Positions 1 through 7,953 of a DNA stretch of 64,000 bases are shown here, one piece after another; position 1 is the first letter of the stretch; each line of letters starts with the position of its first letter. The stretch comes from Streptomyces qaidamensis. Lineage in GTDB: Bacteria; Actinomycetota; Actinomycetes; Streptomycetales; Streptomycetaceae. The notes under the pieces were generated by a model. It saw only the letters and a list, made by a program, of their open reading frames with translations, did no database searches and was not told the DNA's origin. The position numbers were made by a program, and so were the translations under genes. Location of the stretch: NCBI RefSeq assembly GCF_001611795.1, contig NZ_CP015098.1, forward strand, positions 682,001 through 746,000, in the 5' to 3' direction.

Positions 1-406
1 GCACAGGCCGGTCGGTGGGGTGGCGGCCTTCGCGTTCTCGGCCGCCGATGCTCGCAGGGCACGTCTGCGAGTGGTGCAGGCCTGGGCCTTTCCCGCCGAG
101 TCGGTCTCTCCCCGGACCCTGGTGGTGACCGAGGAGGACCGCGCCGCCTGGGAGGATGAGGAGGTACTGCGGCTGTCCGACGCCCTGCGGCCGTGGCAGG
201 AGAAGTACCCTCGGGTGGTGGTCGGCGCCGATGTCATGCTGCTCCACCCCGCGGAAGCGCTTCTCAACGCCTCGCGGGGTGCCGACCTGCTCATCGTGGG
301 GCGCCGCACCGAGCGGGCGTCGCCCGAAGGCCGACTCGGACCGGTCGCGCACGCCGTACTGCACCACACCCGCTGCCCGGTCGCGGTCGTACCGCACGAC
401 GGATGA
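1..406 (+). CDS. Universal stress protein, C-terminal domain (cut by the window start)
   Basis: The frame is open from base 2 and ends at the TGA at 404-406, so the gene begins left of the window. The visible ~135 residues are the second domain of a tandem USP: an opening helix with FAFSAADARRA, a middle LRPWQEKYPRV segment, the nucleotide-side strand LLIVGRRTERAS, and the usual ending LGPVAHAVLHH followed by CPVAVVPHD. The G-x2-G-x9-G(S/T) ATP motif is degenerate here, as in the C-terminal halves of the other USPs in the window. It is most like the USPs at 23384-24253 and 56563-57468. It faces the phosphofructokinase gene tail to tail with only four bases between stop codons. Confidence 0.85.
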   Translation, partial: HRPVGGVAAFAFSAADARRARLRVVQAWAFPAESVSPRTLVVTEEDRAAWEDEEVLRLSDALRPWQEKYPRVVVGADVMLLHPAEALLNASRGADLLIVGRRTERASPEGRLGPVAHAVLHHTRCPVAVVPHDG

Positions 407-410
407 CGGC

Positions 411-1436
411 TCAGCCGAAGAACGCCTCGAACTCGTCGTACAGCGACGGCTCCACCACCTTGTTCTCTGCTGTGACCTCCGCGAGGGGCAGGCGGATGAT
501 CCGCGTGCCCCGCAGGGCGACCATGCTGCCGAAATCCCTCTCTTTGACCGCATCGATGGCGTGCAGTCCGAAACGGGTGGCCAGCCACCGGTCGAAGGCG
601 CTGGGGGTGCCCCCGCGCTGGATGTGACCCAGTACCGTTGTGCGGGCATCCTTCTCGGTGCGTGCCGTGATCTCCTGGGCCAGCCATTCGCCGATGCCCG
701 ACAACCGCACATGGCCGAACTCGTCCAGCGACCGGTCCTTGAGAACCATCTGTCCCTCCTTGGGGACGGCCCCTTCGGCCACGACGACGATCGGCGCGTA
801 ATTGATCTCGAACCGGCGCATCACCTGCTGACAGACCTGCTCCATGTCGAACGGCCGCTCCGGGATGAGGATCACGTTGGCGCCGCCCGCGATGCCGGCG
901 TGCAGGGCGATCCATCCGGAATGCCGTCCCATCACCTCCACCACAAGGGCGCGCATATGTGACTCGGCGGTGGTGTGGAGGCGGTCGATTGCCTCCGTCG
1001 CGATACCGACGGCGGTGTCGAAACCGAAGGTGTAGTCGGTGCCCGAGACGTCGTTGTCGATGGTCTTCGGCACACCGACGAGGCTGATTCCCTCGCGGCT
1101 GAGTTCTGTGGCCACCCCGAGCGTGTCCTCTCCGCCGATCACGACGAGCGCGTCCACATCGTGCGCGGCGAGCGTGTCCCGCACCCGTCGCAGCCCGTCG
1201 TCGTGCTTGAACGGGTTCGTGCGGGAAGACCCGAGGATGGTGCCACCGCGGGGGAGAATTCCCCGCACGCTGGAGATGTCCAGTGGTACGACGTCGTTCC
1301 GGAGCAGACCCAGCCAGCCGTCCCGCACACCGACGAAGTCGAACGCGTAATCCTGGACGCCTTTGCGGACGACGCTGCGGATCACGGCGTTGAGCCCCGG
1401 ACAGTCACCTCCGCCGGTCAGCACTCCGACCTTCAT
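411..1436 (-). CDS. pfkA: 6-phosphofructokinase (PfkA family)
   Basis: A 341-residue protein expected to phosphorylate fructose 6-phosphate to the 1,6-bisphosphate in glycolysis. The start is ATG at 1436, giving an N-terminus with the family phosphate-binding loop GGGDCPGLNAVIR (residues ~8-20). VIGGEDTL follows near residue 100, then the catalytic PKTIDND, the substrate motifs MGRHSGW and GHIQRGG, all intact. The Asp in GGEDT sits where E. coli PfkA has Gly; that residue is associated with pyrophosphate use in some relatives but is also found in actinobacterial ATP enzymes, so the phosphoryl donor is not decided by sequence. A partial DevR-like box lies 70 bases upstream. The M. tuberculosis dormancy regulon also contains a phosphofructokinase, but of the unrelated PfkB family. 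Confidence 0.93.
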   Translation of the reverse strand: MKVGVLTGGGDCPGLNAVIRSVVRKGVQDYAFDFVGVRDGWLGLLRNDVVPLDISSVRGILPRGGTILGSSRTNPFKHDDGLRRVRDTLAAHDVDALVVIGGEDTLGVATELSREGISLVGVPKTIDNDVSGTDYTFGFDTAVGIATEAIDRLHTTAESHMRALVVEVMGRHSGWIALHAGIAGGANVILIPERPFDMEQVCQQVMRRFEINYAPIVVVAEGAVPKEGQMVLKDRSLDEFGHVRLSGIGEWLAQEITARTEKDARTTVLGHIQRGGTPSAFDRWLATRFGLHAIDAVKERDFGSMVALRGTRIIRLPLAEVTAENKVVEPSLYDEFEAFFG

Positions 1437-1505
1437 GGGTCTTCTCCCATCAGCTGCACACCCCGTTCGGTCGCGGCCTTCGCGCGCGACCGGATACCGC
1501 TGCCG

Positions 1506-1519
1506 GGGCCTATGGACCG
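1506..1519. promoter_or_regulatory. Partial DevR-like box upstream of phosphofructokinase
   Basis: GGGCCTATGGACCG fits the form GGGNC-N4-GNCCC at all but the last base. It lies 70 bp in front of the phosphofructokinase start. It is the weakest of the intergenic candidates because the right arm is incomplete. Confidence 0.35.
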
Positions 1520-1561
1520 CCGTCTCCCTACAGCCTCCCTCGGTTCCGTCCACCGTGGCCA

Positions 1562-1627
1562 CTCGACGGCGACGGGGGCGACGGCGTGGTGCATGACGGC
1601 ATGGGCGACGGGGCCGATGTGCGGGCA
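1562..1627 (-). pseudogene. C-terminal remnant of a universal stress protein
   Basis: In one minus-strand frame about 21 codons read HIGPVAHAVMHHAVAPVAVE, almost the same as the end of the intact USP at 56563-57468 (HIGPVTHAVLHH...APVAVV). Nothing recognisable as the rest of a USP precedes it in any frame, and there is no usable start codon. It looks like the tail of a deleted USP gene left between the phosphofructokinase and the copper locus. The surrounding 1437-1940 stretch otherwise holds only the two proposed regulatory sites. Confidence 0.6.
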
Positions 1628-1863
1628 GCATCGGTGGTCTCTCCGACCTCCTCTGAGCGCCGGGCACGGTGTCGGCGCTCGTAGTCGCGGTGGGGTGGGT
1701 GCTGTCCGCGCTGCGGCGTGGACAGCGGGCGTGGACCTGATCGCCGTACTGACTCGGGCGGGCACGATGGTCGTGACCGAGTACGTGGACGGTGCCCTGA
1801 TCGGGCCGCCGGGGCGCAATTGGACGACCTGTGACGGCCTCCGCGACGACGAGCCGGTGAAAC

Positions 1864-1880
1864 CCCACGGGGGTATATTC
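1864..1880 (+). promoter_or_regulatory. CsoR-like copper operator overlapping a -10-like element
   Basis: CCCCACGGGGGTATATT contains the G/C-rich pseudo-palindrome (CCCC-N2-GGGG flanked by TA on the right) typical of Cu(I)-sensing CsoR operators, merging into TATATT, a plausible -10 hexamer. It lies about 60 bp before the DUF6153 start, so it would control the DUF6153-multicopper oxidase pair. No csoR gene is in the window. Confidence 0.45.
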
Positions 1881-1940
1881 GCAAACAGCGAGCCCTGCCG
1901 CGGGGCGTTGCGGAGACAAGTCCGAGCGGAGGCGATGGCG

Positions 1941-2387
1941 ATGGCGACAGTGCGCGCCCGTGCCATTCGCTGCGCAGGGGGCGCCGTCATCGCCCTGCTC
2001 GCCGCTCTGGCCGTACTGATCCACCACGAGACGGCCGCTGTCTTGGACGCCCCGGCGCAACACGCCACGCACTCCACGCACATCGGGCATGCCATGCCCG
2101 GCATGGCGTCCTCGTCGGCTGCCGCGACACGGCAGGTCTCCGACCTCGCTCACGCGGACAGGTTCGGTGCACCCGCCCCCGCGCACGGCATCGACGGCAG
2201 CACCTGCGCCGTTCCGGGCATGCAGCACTGCACCACCGGAAACGTCGAGGTGCTCAAGCTCCCCACGCCGCAGGGCACTCCGACGCAGACGGCCAGCCCG
2301 TACCAGGCCCAGCCAGGCCCTCGGCCCGCCGGCACGGTCGGCCGCGCGCCACCCGACCTGTCGGTCCTCTCCCGACTACGCATCTAG
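1941..2387 (+). CDS. DUF6153 family membrane-anchored protein
   Basis: A 148-residue Streptomyces protein with one N-terminal hydrophobic segment (residues ~9-28) followed by a His/Met-containing extracytoplasmic region (HATHSTHIGHAMPGMA) and a Cys-His element CAVPGMQHCT. This is the layout of DUF6153 proteins, which often neighbour copper oxidases. Two ATGs six bases apart are possible (1935 and 1941); the second is preferred because GGAGG at 1928-1932 is then eight bases away. It is followed after 70 bp by the multicopper oxidase. A role in binding or passing copper outside the membrane is inferred from the His/Met/Cys content and the neighbour, not proven. Confidence 0.75.
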   Translation: MATVRARAIRCAGGAVIALLAALAVLIHHETAAVLDAPAQHATHSTHIGHAMPGMASSSAAATRQVSDLAHADRFGAPAPAHGIDGSTCAVPGMQHCTTGNVEVLKLPTPQGTPTQTASPYQAQPGPRPAGTVGRAPPDLSVLSRLRI

Positions 2388-2457
2388 GCCGCGACCACGG
2401 CACCCCTGTGCCGTCCTCGCCGCGCCCCAGGCCAGTTCGAAGAAGAGGACTCACATC

Positions 2458-4050
2458 GTGAACAGCATCAACCGCCGCTCCATCCTGCTCGCCGGACTCG
2501 GTGCCGCCGGTGCGGGCGCACTCGCCGCCTGCACCAACTCCGGCAGCGCCCCTGCCCTGGTCAACCCATCCGGTTCCGCCGTCGCCTCCACAGAGAAGAG
2601 GCGGGGCGGCACCGGCACACAGCACAAGATCGCACTGACCGCCGCGCCCGCCAGGGTCGACCTGGGCGGCGGCGTCAAGGCCAACACCTGGGCCTACGAC
2701 GGCCGCACCCCTGGCAAAGAGATCCGGCTCTCCGCCGGGGACACCCTGGTCGCCGAACTCGCGAACCAGCTGCCGGGCAAGACCACCACCTCGATCCACT
2801 GGCACGGCATCGCCCTGCGCAACGACATGGACGGCGCCCCCCCGGCCACCCAGGCCGCCGTCCGACCCGGCTCCACCTTCACCTACCGGTTCGTGGCCGA
2901 CGCCCCGGGCACGTACTTCTTCCACCCGCACGTCGGCGTCCAGCTCGACCGCGGCCTGTACGCCCCGCTGATCGTCGAGGACCCGCGCGAGCCGCTGGCG
3001 TACGACGACGAATGGGTGGTCGTCCTGGACGACTGGGTCGACGGTGTCACCGGCACCCCCGACGAGGTCTTCGCCGAACTCAGGCAGGGCATGGGCGGCA
3101 TGGACATGGGCGGCGACTCCGGCTCCGGCATGGAGGGCCACGACATGCACTCCACGGGGAAGGCCGGCGATCCATCCCCGTCGGTCTCAGCCACGTCGGG
3201 CGGGATGTCGTCGACATTCATGCTCATGGGCGCGGAGAGCGATCTGCTGGGCGGCGATGCCGGCGACGTGAAGTACCCCTACCACCTGGTCAATGGCCGC
3301 GTGCCGGACGCCCCGGAGGTCTACACCGGCAAGCCCGGCCACAAGGTGCGCCTGCGGATCATCAACGCGGGCAGCGACACCGCCTACCGGGTCGCCCTCA
3401 GCGGCCACAAGATGACCGTCACACACACCGACGGCTTCCCCGTCCGGCACCGGCAAACTGACGCACTCCTGATCGGCATGGGCGAGCGCTACGACGTGCT
3501 GGTCACCCTGGCTGACGGCGTCTTCCCCCTGGTCGCCCTGGCCGAGGGGAAGAACACCAGCGGGCTGGCCCTCGTGCGCACGGGCTCCGGCCGCGCGCCC
3601 ACCGCCGCCGTACGCCCGAGGGAACTCAACGGCATGGTCATGACCGCGGCCCGGCTCCGCGCGGCCGACGACGTGCAACTGAAGTCCGCCACGGCCGACG
3701 TCACCCACCGGATCGAACTCACCGGCGGCATGATGCACTACAACTGGGCCATCAACGGCAAGCCGTTCGACATGGCCGATCCGGACGCCAACGCCATCCC
3801 GGTCGAGGAGGGTCGACGAGTCCGGCTGGACTTCGTCAACACCACCACCATGTGGCATCCGATGCACCTGCACGGCCACACCTTCCAGCTCGGCCGCTCC
3901 GGTCCCCGCAAGGACACCGCGATCGTGCTGCCCAAGAAGCAACTGTCCGTGTTCTTCGACGCCGACAACCCCGGCCAGTGGATGCTGCACTGCCACAACG
4001 CCTACCACGGCGAAGCCGGGATGATGGCAAACATCGCCTACCGAGCATGA
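2458..4050 (+). CDS. Tat-exported multicopper oxidase lipoprotein
   Basis: A 530-residue laccase/CueO-type oxidase that would oxidise substrates (possibly Cu(I) or phenolics) and reduce oxygen to water outside the cell. It starts at GTG 2458, eight bases after GAGGA. The N-terminus has a twin-arginine motif NRRSILLAG and a lipobox LAAC with Cys at residue ~25. All four copper motifs are present: HWHG (~114-117), HPH (~156-158), HPMHLHGH (~467-474) and HCHNAYH (~511-517) followed by GEAGM, supplying the type 1, 2 and 3 sites. A Met/His-rich insert near residues 215-240 (GMGGMDMGGDSGSGMEGHD) resembles the Cu(I)-binding insert of CueO-like cuprous oxidases. It follows DUF6153 and ends at a strong terminator. 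Confidence 0.93.
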   Translation: MNSINRRSILLAGLGAAGAGALAACTNSGSAPALVNPSGSAVASTEKRRGGTGTQHKIALTAAPARVDLGGGVKANTWAYDGRTPGKEIRLSAGDTLVAELANQLPGKTTTSIHWHGIALRNDMDGAPPATQAAVRPGSTFTYRFVADAPGTYFFHPHVGVQLDRGLYAPLIVEDPREPLAYDDEWVVVLDDWVDGVTGTPDEVFAELRQGMGGMDMGGDSGSGMEGHDMHSTGKAGDPSPSVSATSGGMSSTFMLMGAESDLLGGDAGDVKYPYHLVNGRVPDAPEVYTGKPGHKVRLRIINAGSDTAYRVALSGHKMTVTHTDGFPVRHRQTDALLIGMGERYDVLVTLADGVFPLVALAEGKNTSGLALVRTGSGRAPTAAVRPRELNGMVMTAARLRAADDVQLKSATADVTHRIELTGGMMHYNWAINGKPFDMADPDANAIPVEEGRRVRLDFVNTTTMWHPMHLHGHTFQLGRSGPRKDTAIVLPKKQLSVFFDADNPGQWMLHCHNAYHGEAGMMANIAYRA

Positions 4051-4057
4051 CCCCCAC

Positions 4058-4094
4058 TGGCCGGACGGCACGCCGCTCACGTGCCGTCCGGCCA
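4058..4094 (+). terminator. Strong hairpin terminator after the multicopper oxidase
   Basis: TGGCCGGACGGCACG and its exact reverse complement form a 15-bp stem around a 7-base loop, starting eight bases after the oxidase stop codon. There is no clear U-run, as is common for actinobacterial hairpins. Confidence 0.8.
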
Positions 4095-4125
4095 CATGAA
4101 TAGCCGTAGTGGTCGCGGCTGAACT

Positions 4126-4278
4126 CCACGGGCATGCGGCTGCGTTCGGGTCGGCGTCCAGCAGGTCCCGTACGTCCTGCTGGTCTTCAGCGAAGGCACC
4201 GCCGTCGATGCCGGCGAAGCGGACCGAACCCGCTCCGGTCGGGGTGAAGCCGATGGCCGCCTTGGGGCAGGCCCATCG
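4126..4278 (-). pseudogene. Coding-like remnant of an unrecognised protein
   Basis: On the minus strand one frame reads about 50 codons with strong G/C third-position bias and protein-like composition (CPKAAIGFTPTGAGSV, FAGIDGGAFAEDQQ, DVRDLLDADPNAAACPW). It has no start codon or ribosome-binding site and no clear end, and I do not recognise the family. It sits between the oxidase terminator and the PspA operon and may be a gene relic. Confidence 0.35.
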
Positions 4279-4330
4279 AGGGCCGGGCGGTGAGCTGCCG
4301 GTTGGGCTCCAATCGGCAGGCTCACCGCCG

Positions 4331-4609
4331 TCACCCCGGGATCAGGCCCTCGTCGGAGAGCAGCTCCCGCACCTGGGTGAGGCTGGTGTCCTCGTCGGGC
4401 AGGACCAGGTCGGACGGCGTGATCGTCTCGGTCGGCAGGGGCGTGCCACAGCTGCGTACCGCGTCCAGCAGCGCCGACAGGGCGGTGGCGAACCGCATGT
4501 CGTCGTCGGCGTCGGCCGCGGACTGCAGAGCGGCATCCAGCGCGTTGAGCCGGTCGAGGTGATCTTCCGTGATCTCGTACTGGCCCTCGCCGAGGATCCG
4601 CATGATCAT
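4331..4609 (-). CDS. PspA-associated protein PspAA
   Basis: A 92-residue acidic cytoplasmic protein starting MIMRILGEGQYEI, the pattern of the small PspAA partner found beside PspA in actinobacteria. It includes a helical region (LDRLNALDAALQSAAD) and a Pro-rich stretch ending DLVLPDEDTSL. Its ATG overlaps the PspA stop codon by four bases (ATGA), so the two are translated together. PspAA proteins are thought to assist PspA in membrane-stress responses; their biochemical role is not settled. Confidence 0.8.
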   Translation of the reverse strand: MIMRILGEGQYEITEDHLDRLNALDAALQSAADADDDMRFATALSALLDAVRSCGTPLPTETITPSDLVLPDEDTSLTQVRELLSDEGLIPG

Positions 4610-5382
4610 GATGTCCCCTCCTGGTCCGGTGGGCCCTGCTCAGCGCTCTTGCCTTCTACGGCCGGCGGGGTGGCGGACGCGCGGAGCCGGGCTTTCATCC
4701 GGGCCAGTTCCCTGTCCACGTCCTGGCCCGCGGTGACCCGTTCGAGTTCGGCCTGGATGTCGTCGCGGCCGGCAGGGAGAGTGGCGTCCTGCAGGGCGCC
4801 GGAGGCGAGAAGTTCATCCAACGCACCGGCACGGGCTTGCAGTTGCTCGGTCTTGTCCTCGGCGCGCTGCATGGCCAGGCCGACATCGCCCATCTCCTCC
4901 CCGATGCCGGTGACCGCCTCGGTGATGCGGGTCTGGGCCTCGGCCGCGGTGTAGCGGGCCTTGATGGTCTCCTTGCTGACGCGGAAGGTGTCCACCTTCG
5001 CCTGGAGGCGCTGTGAGGCCAGGGTGAGTTTCTCCTCCTCGGCCTGCAGCGTTGCCTGCTGGGTCTGAAGGTCCGTGAGCTGGGAGGCCACGGCGGTGCG
5101 CCGGCTCAGGGCTTCGCGGGCGAGGTCCTCGCGCCCGGCGGCGAGCGCCTGCTGGGCCTGCCCCTCCAGCTTGCCGCCGGATTGGCGCAACTGGTTGATC
5201 TGCAGATCGATGCGCTTGCGGCTGGTGGCCACGTCCGCCACACCGCGTCGTACCTTCTGCAGCAATTCCTGTTGCTGGGTATAGGAGTAGTCCAGTACCT
5301 CGCGCGGGTCTTCGGCCTTGTCGAGGGCCTTGTTCGCCTTGATCCGGAACAGGGCGGCTATGCGGTGGGCGATGCTGGTCAT
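4606..5382 (-). CDS. pspA: PspA/IM30 family membrane-stress protein
   Basis: A 258-residue, almost wholly alpha-helical coiled-coil protein of the phage-shock-protein A/Vipp1 family, which forms oligomers on the inner face of the membrane and protects it when proton-motive force is threatened. Start ATG 5382 has GGAGG just upstream. The N-terminus MTSIAHRIAALFRIK is the amphipathic membrane helix; KALDKAEDPREVLDYSY matches the family signature, and heptad-rich segments run from ~40 to 190. The C-terminal tail (ATPPAVEGKSAEQGPPD) is disordered. It overlaps pspAA. Membrane-energy protection fits the ion-pump content of this region. Confidence 0.92.
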   Translation of the reverse strand: MTSIAHRIAALFRIKANKALDKAEDPREVLDYSYTQQQELLQKVRRGVADVATSRKRIDLQINQLRQSGGKLEGQAQQALAAGREDLAREALSRRTAVASQLTDLQTQQATLQAEEEKLTLASQRLQAKVDTFRVSKETIKARYTAAEAQTRITEAVTGIGEEMGDVGLAMQRAEDKTEQLQARAGALDELLASGALQDATLPAGRDDIQAELERVTAGQDVDRELARMKARLRASATPPAVEGKSAEQGPPDQEGTS

Positions 5383-5555
5383 AGCGGCCTGCCTCCTCTC
5401 GATCGATGAGGAATCAGCCAGGCCATGCCTCGTCTGCGGGACACTTCCAGCCTCCGGCGGCGTGGTCCGGGCCGCAATCCGGTCACGGTCGTCACTCTCC
5501 CGCTCTCGCCTGGCGGGCCGATGATGGAGGTGAGCCGCAAAGGAGGTGACCGGCG

Positions 5556-6083
5556 ATGCCACCGCGCTGTGATTCTCTCGACGGTCCCGTCGTCACGGCC
5601 GCGCGTACAGCCCTGGAGGGCAGGGATGTCGACCAGTTCCTGCCCTACGTGCCCGAAGAAGGGGAACGAGAGGTCCGTGAGGCGTTCAGTCTCGCGGCCA
5701 AGGCGCGCACGTTCGGCCGGGAGGCGCAGGAAGTGACCGACCGCTGGTTCTTCGAGACGGTCGTCCGCGCACACCGCTCCGGAGAAGGCGCACCCTTCAC
5801 GGGGCTGAAGCCGGCCGGGCTCGATGTCGGGCCGGTGATCCCGGTTGCTGAGCATGCCCTCGACGTCGGCTCCACGGAGGCATTGACCGAGGCACTCTGC
5901 GGGATCATCCGTGAGCAGGTCGAAGAGCGTCACGGCCGGGCCATGGCGCTCAAGAAGCATGCCGCGGAGGGGGTGACTGCCGCCCGCGCATTCGTGGAGG
6001 CCGGCCTCGGCGTGCAGGTGTGGGCGCACCACGTGTACAAACAGGCGATCGCCGTCCCGCACGCACCAACCCGGCACTCCTGA
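5556..6083 (+). CDS. DUF6448 family protein
   Basis: A 175-residue soluble protein. It opens with MPPRCDSLDGPVVTAAR, then FLPYVPEEGEREVREAF, the central DRWFFETVVRAHRSGEGAPFTGLKPAG and a C-terminal FVEAGLGVQVWAHHVYK, the conserved blocks of DUF6448. Invariant His, Cys and Asp residues suggest a metal or cofactor site, but no activity is known to me. The ribosome-binding site AGGAGGTGACC at about 5541-5551 is near-perfect, so it is probably well expressed. It is transcribed away from pspA from a shared 170-bp region. Confidence 0.8.
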   Translation: MPPRCDSLDGPVVTAARTALEGRDVDQFLPYVPEEGEREVREAFSLAAKARTFGREAQEVTDRWFFETVVRAHRSGEGAPFTGLKPAGLDVGPVIPVAEHALDVGSTEALTEALCGIIREQVEERHGRAMALKKHAAEGVTAARAFVEAGLGVQVWAHHVYKQAIAVPHAPTRHS

Positions 6084-6211
6084 CGAAACGACAGTCCGGA
6101 CCCGCCTGCCGTGTGAAGTCCGGCGCAGAGGACGGCGCGCGTATCGCCTGTCCCACGAGGACCGGCGCGAGGTCGTTCCTCGGTTGCGCTGCCACTGCGT
6201 CCTCCCCGTAT

Positions 6212-6889
6212 TCAGGCCGTCGCACTGACACGCGTGCGCAGGTTGCGGAACTGGCGGGTTTGCATGATCAGGTGTGCGGGCTCCCAGAACAGCATGTCCA
6301 TGCCCCGGGTGAGGGGCCGCGGGCGGCTGCGACCGCTCGCGCGGACGATGAGGCGGGTCCTTCCGCCGGGCTCCGGCCGGAGGTGGAAGCCCCATATCGA
6401 GTCGATGTACGCCTTGGGCAGCGGCTCGTACCGCACGTCGAAGGGGCGTCCCGAGGGGAGTTTCGTCTGCGAGCGCAGCACCAGGGTCCGCTCCGGTTCC
6501 AGGACCGCGACGGTGAACCAGGCGTCGCCGCTCGGCAGGGCGTCCAGGTGCTGGTCCTGCTCCAGGCGCTGCCACTCCGGGACGATGCGCTCCGCGCTCG
6601 GGCGTCCGCCGTTGTCCAGGCGGTCCCAGCTGTACCAGCCGCCGCGGTTGCAGCCCATCTGTGCCAGCCAGGGCCAGACCTCTTCGGGCGGCGCCGGCAG
6701 GGTCGTGGCCATGGTCGAGGTGCCGTCGGCATCGAGGATGAGACCATCGCCGGGGAGGCTGCGGTCGGCTTCGTCGTGTGTCGTACCCCAGGTCAGCACC
6801 CGTGGCCGCAGGAAGACGGCGTACAGGGCCAGCATGGCGGCCGCCACACCGAGTGGGCGTCGCCCGGCCCCGGGCCGGTGCTCGCTCAT
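6212..6889 (-). CDS. SRPBCC-type membrane-anchored protein
   Basis: A 225-residue protein starting at ATG 6889. An N-terminal hydrophobic stretch (LGVAAAMLALYAVFL) is followed by a START/SRPBCC ligand-binding fold marked by TTLPAPPEEVWPWLAQMG and GGWYSWDRLDNGG, and ends with a basic amphipathic helix (MDMLFWEPAHLIMQTRQFRNL). Similar actinobacterial proteins are annotated only as SRPBCC family; ligand unknown. The gene ends 130 bp after the DUF6448 stop in convergent orientation. Confidence 0.75.
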   Translation of the reverse strand: MSEHRPGAGRRPLGVAAAMLALYAVFLRPRVLTWGTTHDEADRSLPGDGLILDADGTSTMATTLPAPPEEVWPWLAQMGCNRGGWYSWDRLDNGGRPSAERIVPEWQRLEQDQHLDALPSGDAWFTVAVLEPERTLVLRSQTKLPSGRPFDVRYEPLPKAYIDSIWGFHLRPEPGGRTRLIVRASGRSRPRPLTRGMDMLFWEPAHLIMQTRQFRNLRTRVSATA

Positions 6890-6971
6890 GTCTTCAGCCT
6901 CGCAGCTCCCTGTCAGTCCCACCACAGGAACTCGGCGCCGCCGAGGCACGACCTGTCGTTGGCTCTCAGGG

Positions 6972-7721
6972 TCAGTCGGCGGGAGTCAGGACGGTGGGCG
7001 GGCCGGCGGTGACACCACCGTCCAGGACGAACTCCACGCCGGTCGAGAAGGTGGCCTCGGCGGCGATGAAGAGGACCATACGGGCGACTTCCTCGGGTTC
7101 ACCGAACCGCGGGAGGGGCTGGCCGGCTGTGAACGAGTCGTCGAAGTCGGCCGTCATCGCGGTGCGCACCGCACCGGGATGGACCGAGCAGACACGGATC
7201 CCGTCCGGGGCCAGTTCCAGAGCCGCGGCCTTGGTCAGCCCGCGCAGTGCCCACTTGCTGGTCACATACGCTCCGATGCCGGCGTAGCCGGTGATGCCGG
7301 CGATCGAGGAGATGTTCACGATCACGCCGCCGCCGGCCCGGCGAAGAGATGGTGCCGCCGTACGCATTCCCAGCCAGGCGCCCTGGACGTTGACGTCGAT
7401 GACCCGCCGGAAGGATTCGAGGCTCTGCTCCTCGACGGTCCCCCACTCGAGGATCCCGGCGTTGTTGACCAGCACCGAGACCGGGCCAAGGTCCCGCTCC
7501 GTCTCCGCGACCACCGTCTGCCAACCGTCCTCGGTGCTGACGTCCAGATGCGCGTAGCGGGCCGGGCCACCGAGCTCCGCCGCCAGCTTCTCCCCCTCGG
7601 CGTCGAGGACATCGGCGACCACCACGGCCGCGCCCTCGGACGCGAACAGCCGTGCCACAGCGGCGCCGATCCCCCTTGCTCCACCGGTGACGATCGCCAC
7701 CCGCTCGTTGAGACGTCCCAT
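6972..7721 (-). CDS. Short-chain dehydrogenase/reductase
   Basis: A 249-residue classical SDR. The NAD(P)-binding motif TGGARGIG lies at ~12-19, NNAG at ~88, the catalytic Ser in NISSIAG, and the YxxxK pair in GAYVTSKWAL. An acidic residue after beta-2 (VADVLDAEG) favours NAD(H). The sequence resembles 3-alpha/20-beta-hydroxysteroid dehydrogenase-like SDRs, but the substrate cannot be told. Of two adjacent ATGs (7724, 7721) the second is better spaced from the GGAGGT. The 230 bp upstream (7722-7953) hold no recognised gene. Confidence 0.9.
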   Translation of the reverse strand: MGRLNERVAIVTGGARGIGAAVARLFASEGAAVVVADVLDAEGEKLAAELGGPARYAHLDVSTEDGWQTVVAETERDLGPVSVLVNNAGILEWGTVEEQSLESFRRVIDVNVQGAWLGMRTAAPSLRRAGGGVIVNISSIAGITGYAGIGAYVTSKWALRGLTKAAALELAPDGIRVCSVHPGAVRTAMTADFDDSFTAGQPLPRFGEPEEVARMVLFIAAEATFSTGVEFVLDGGVTAGPPTVLTPAD

Positions 7722-7953
7722 CATGACCTCCTGAACCTGCCTCGACGAAATGCGTAAGTGCGCATCGGCAGCGACGGACTCGGCACGACGACATGCCATG
7801 TCCGGTCTCAGGGCCGCAGGCCGAAGGACAACAGGTCGGTCAAGGGGTCGCACAGATGATCTCGACGACATGGCCCACCCAGGCCGGTGCCCTCCAGACC
7901 AGTGTGGATTCCTCGCCTCCCGTGCGCATGCCGGGAAGAGCCGCCCACGTCAC

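Noticed and set aside
411..2228. 605-codon version of phosphofructokinase
   Set aside because: The extra N-terminal ~264 residues are low-complexity reading of the intergenic region; family start is at 1436.
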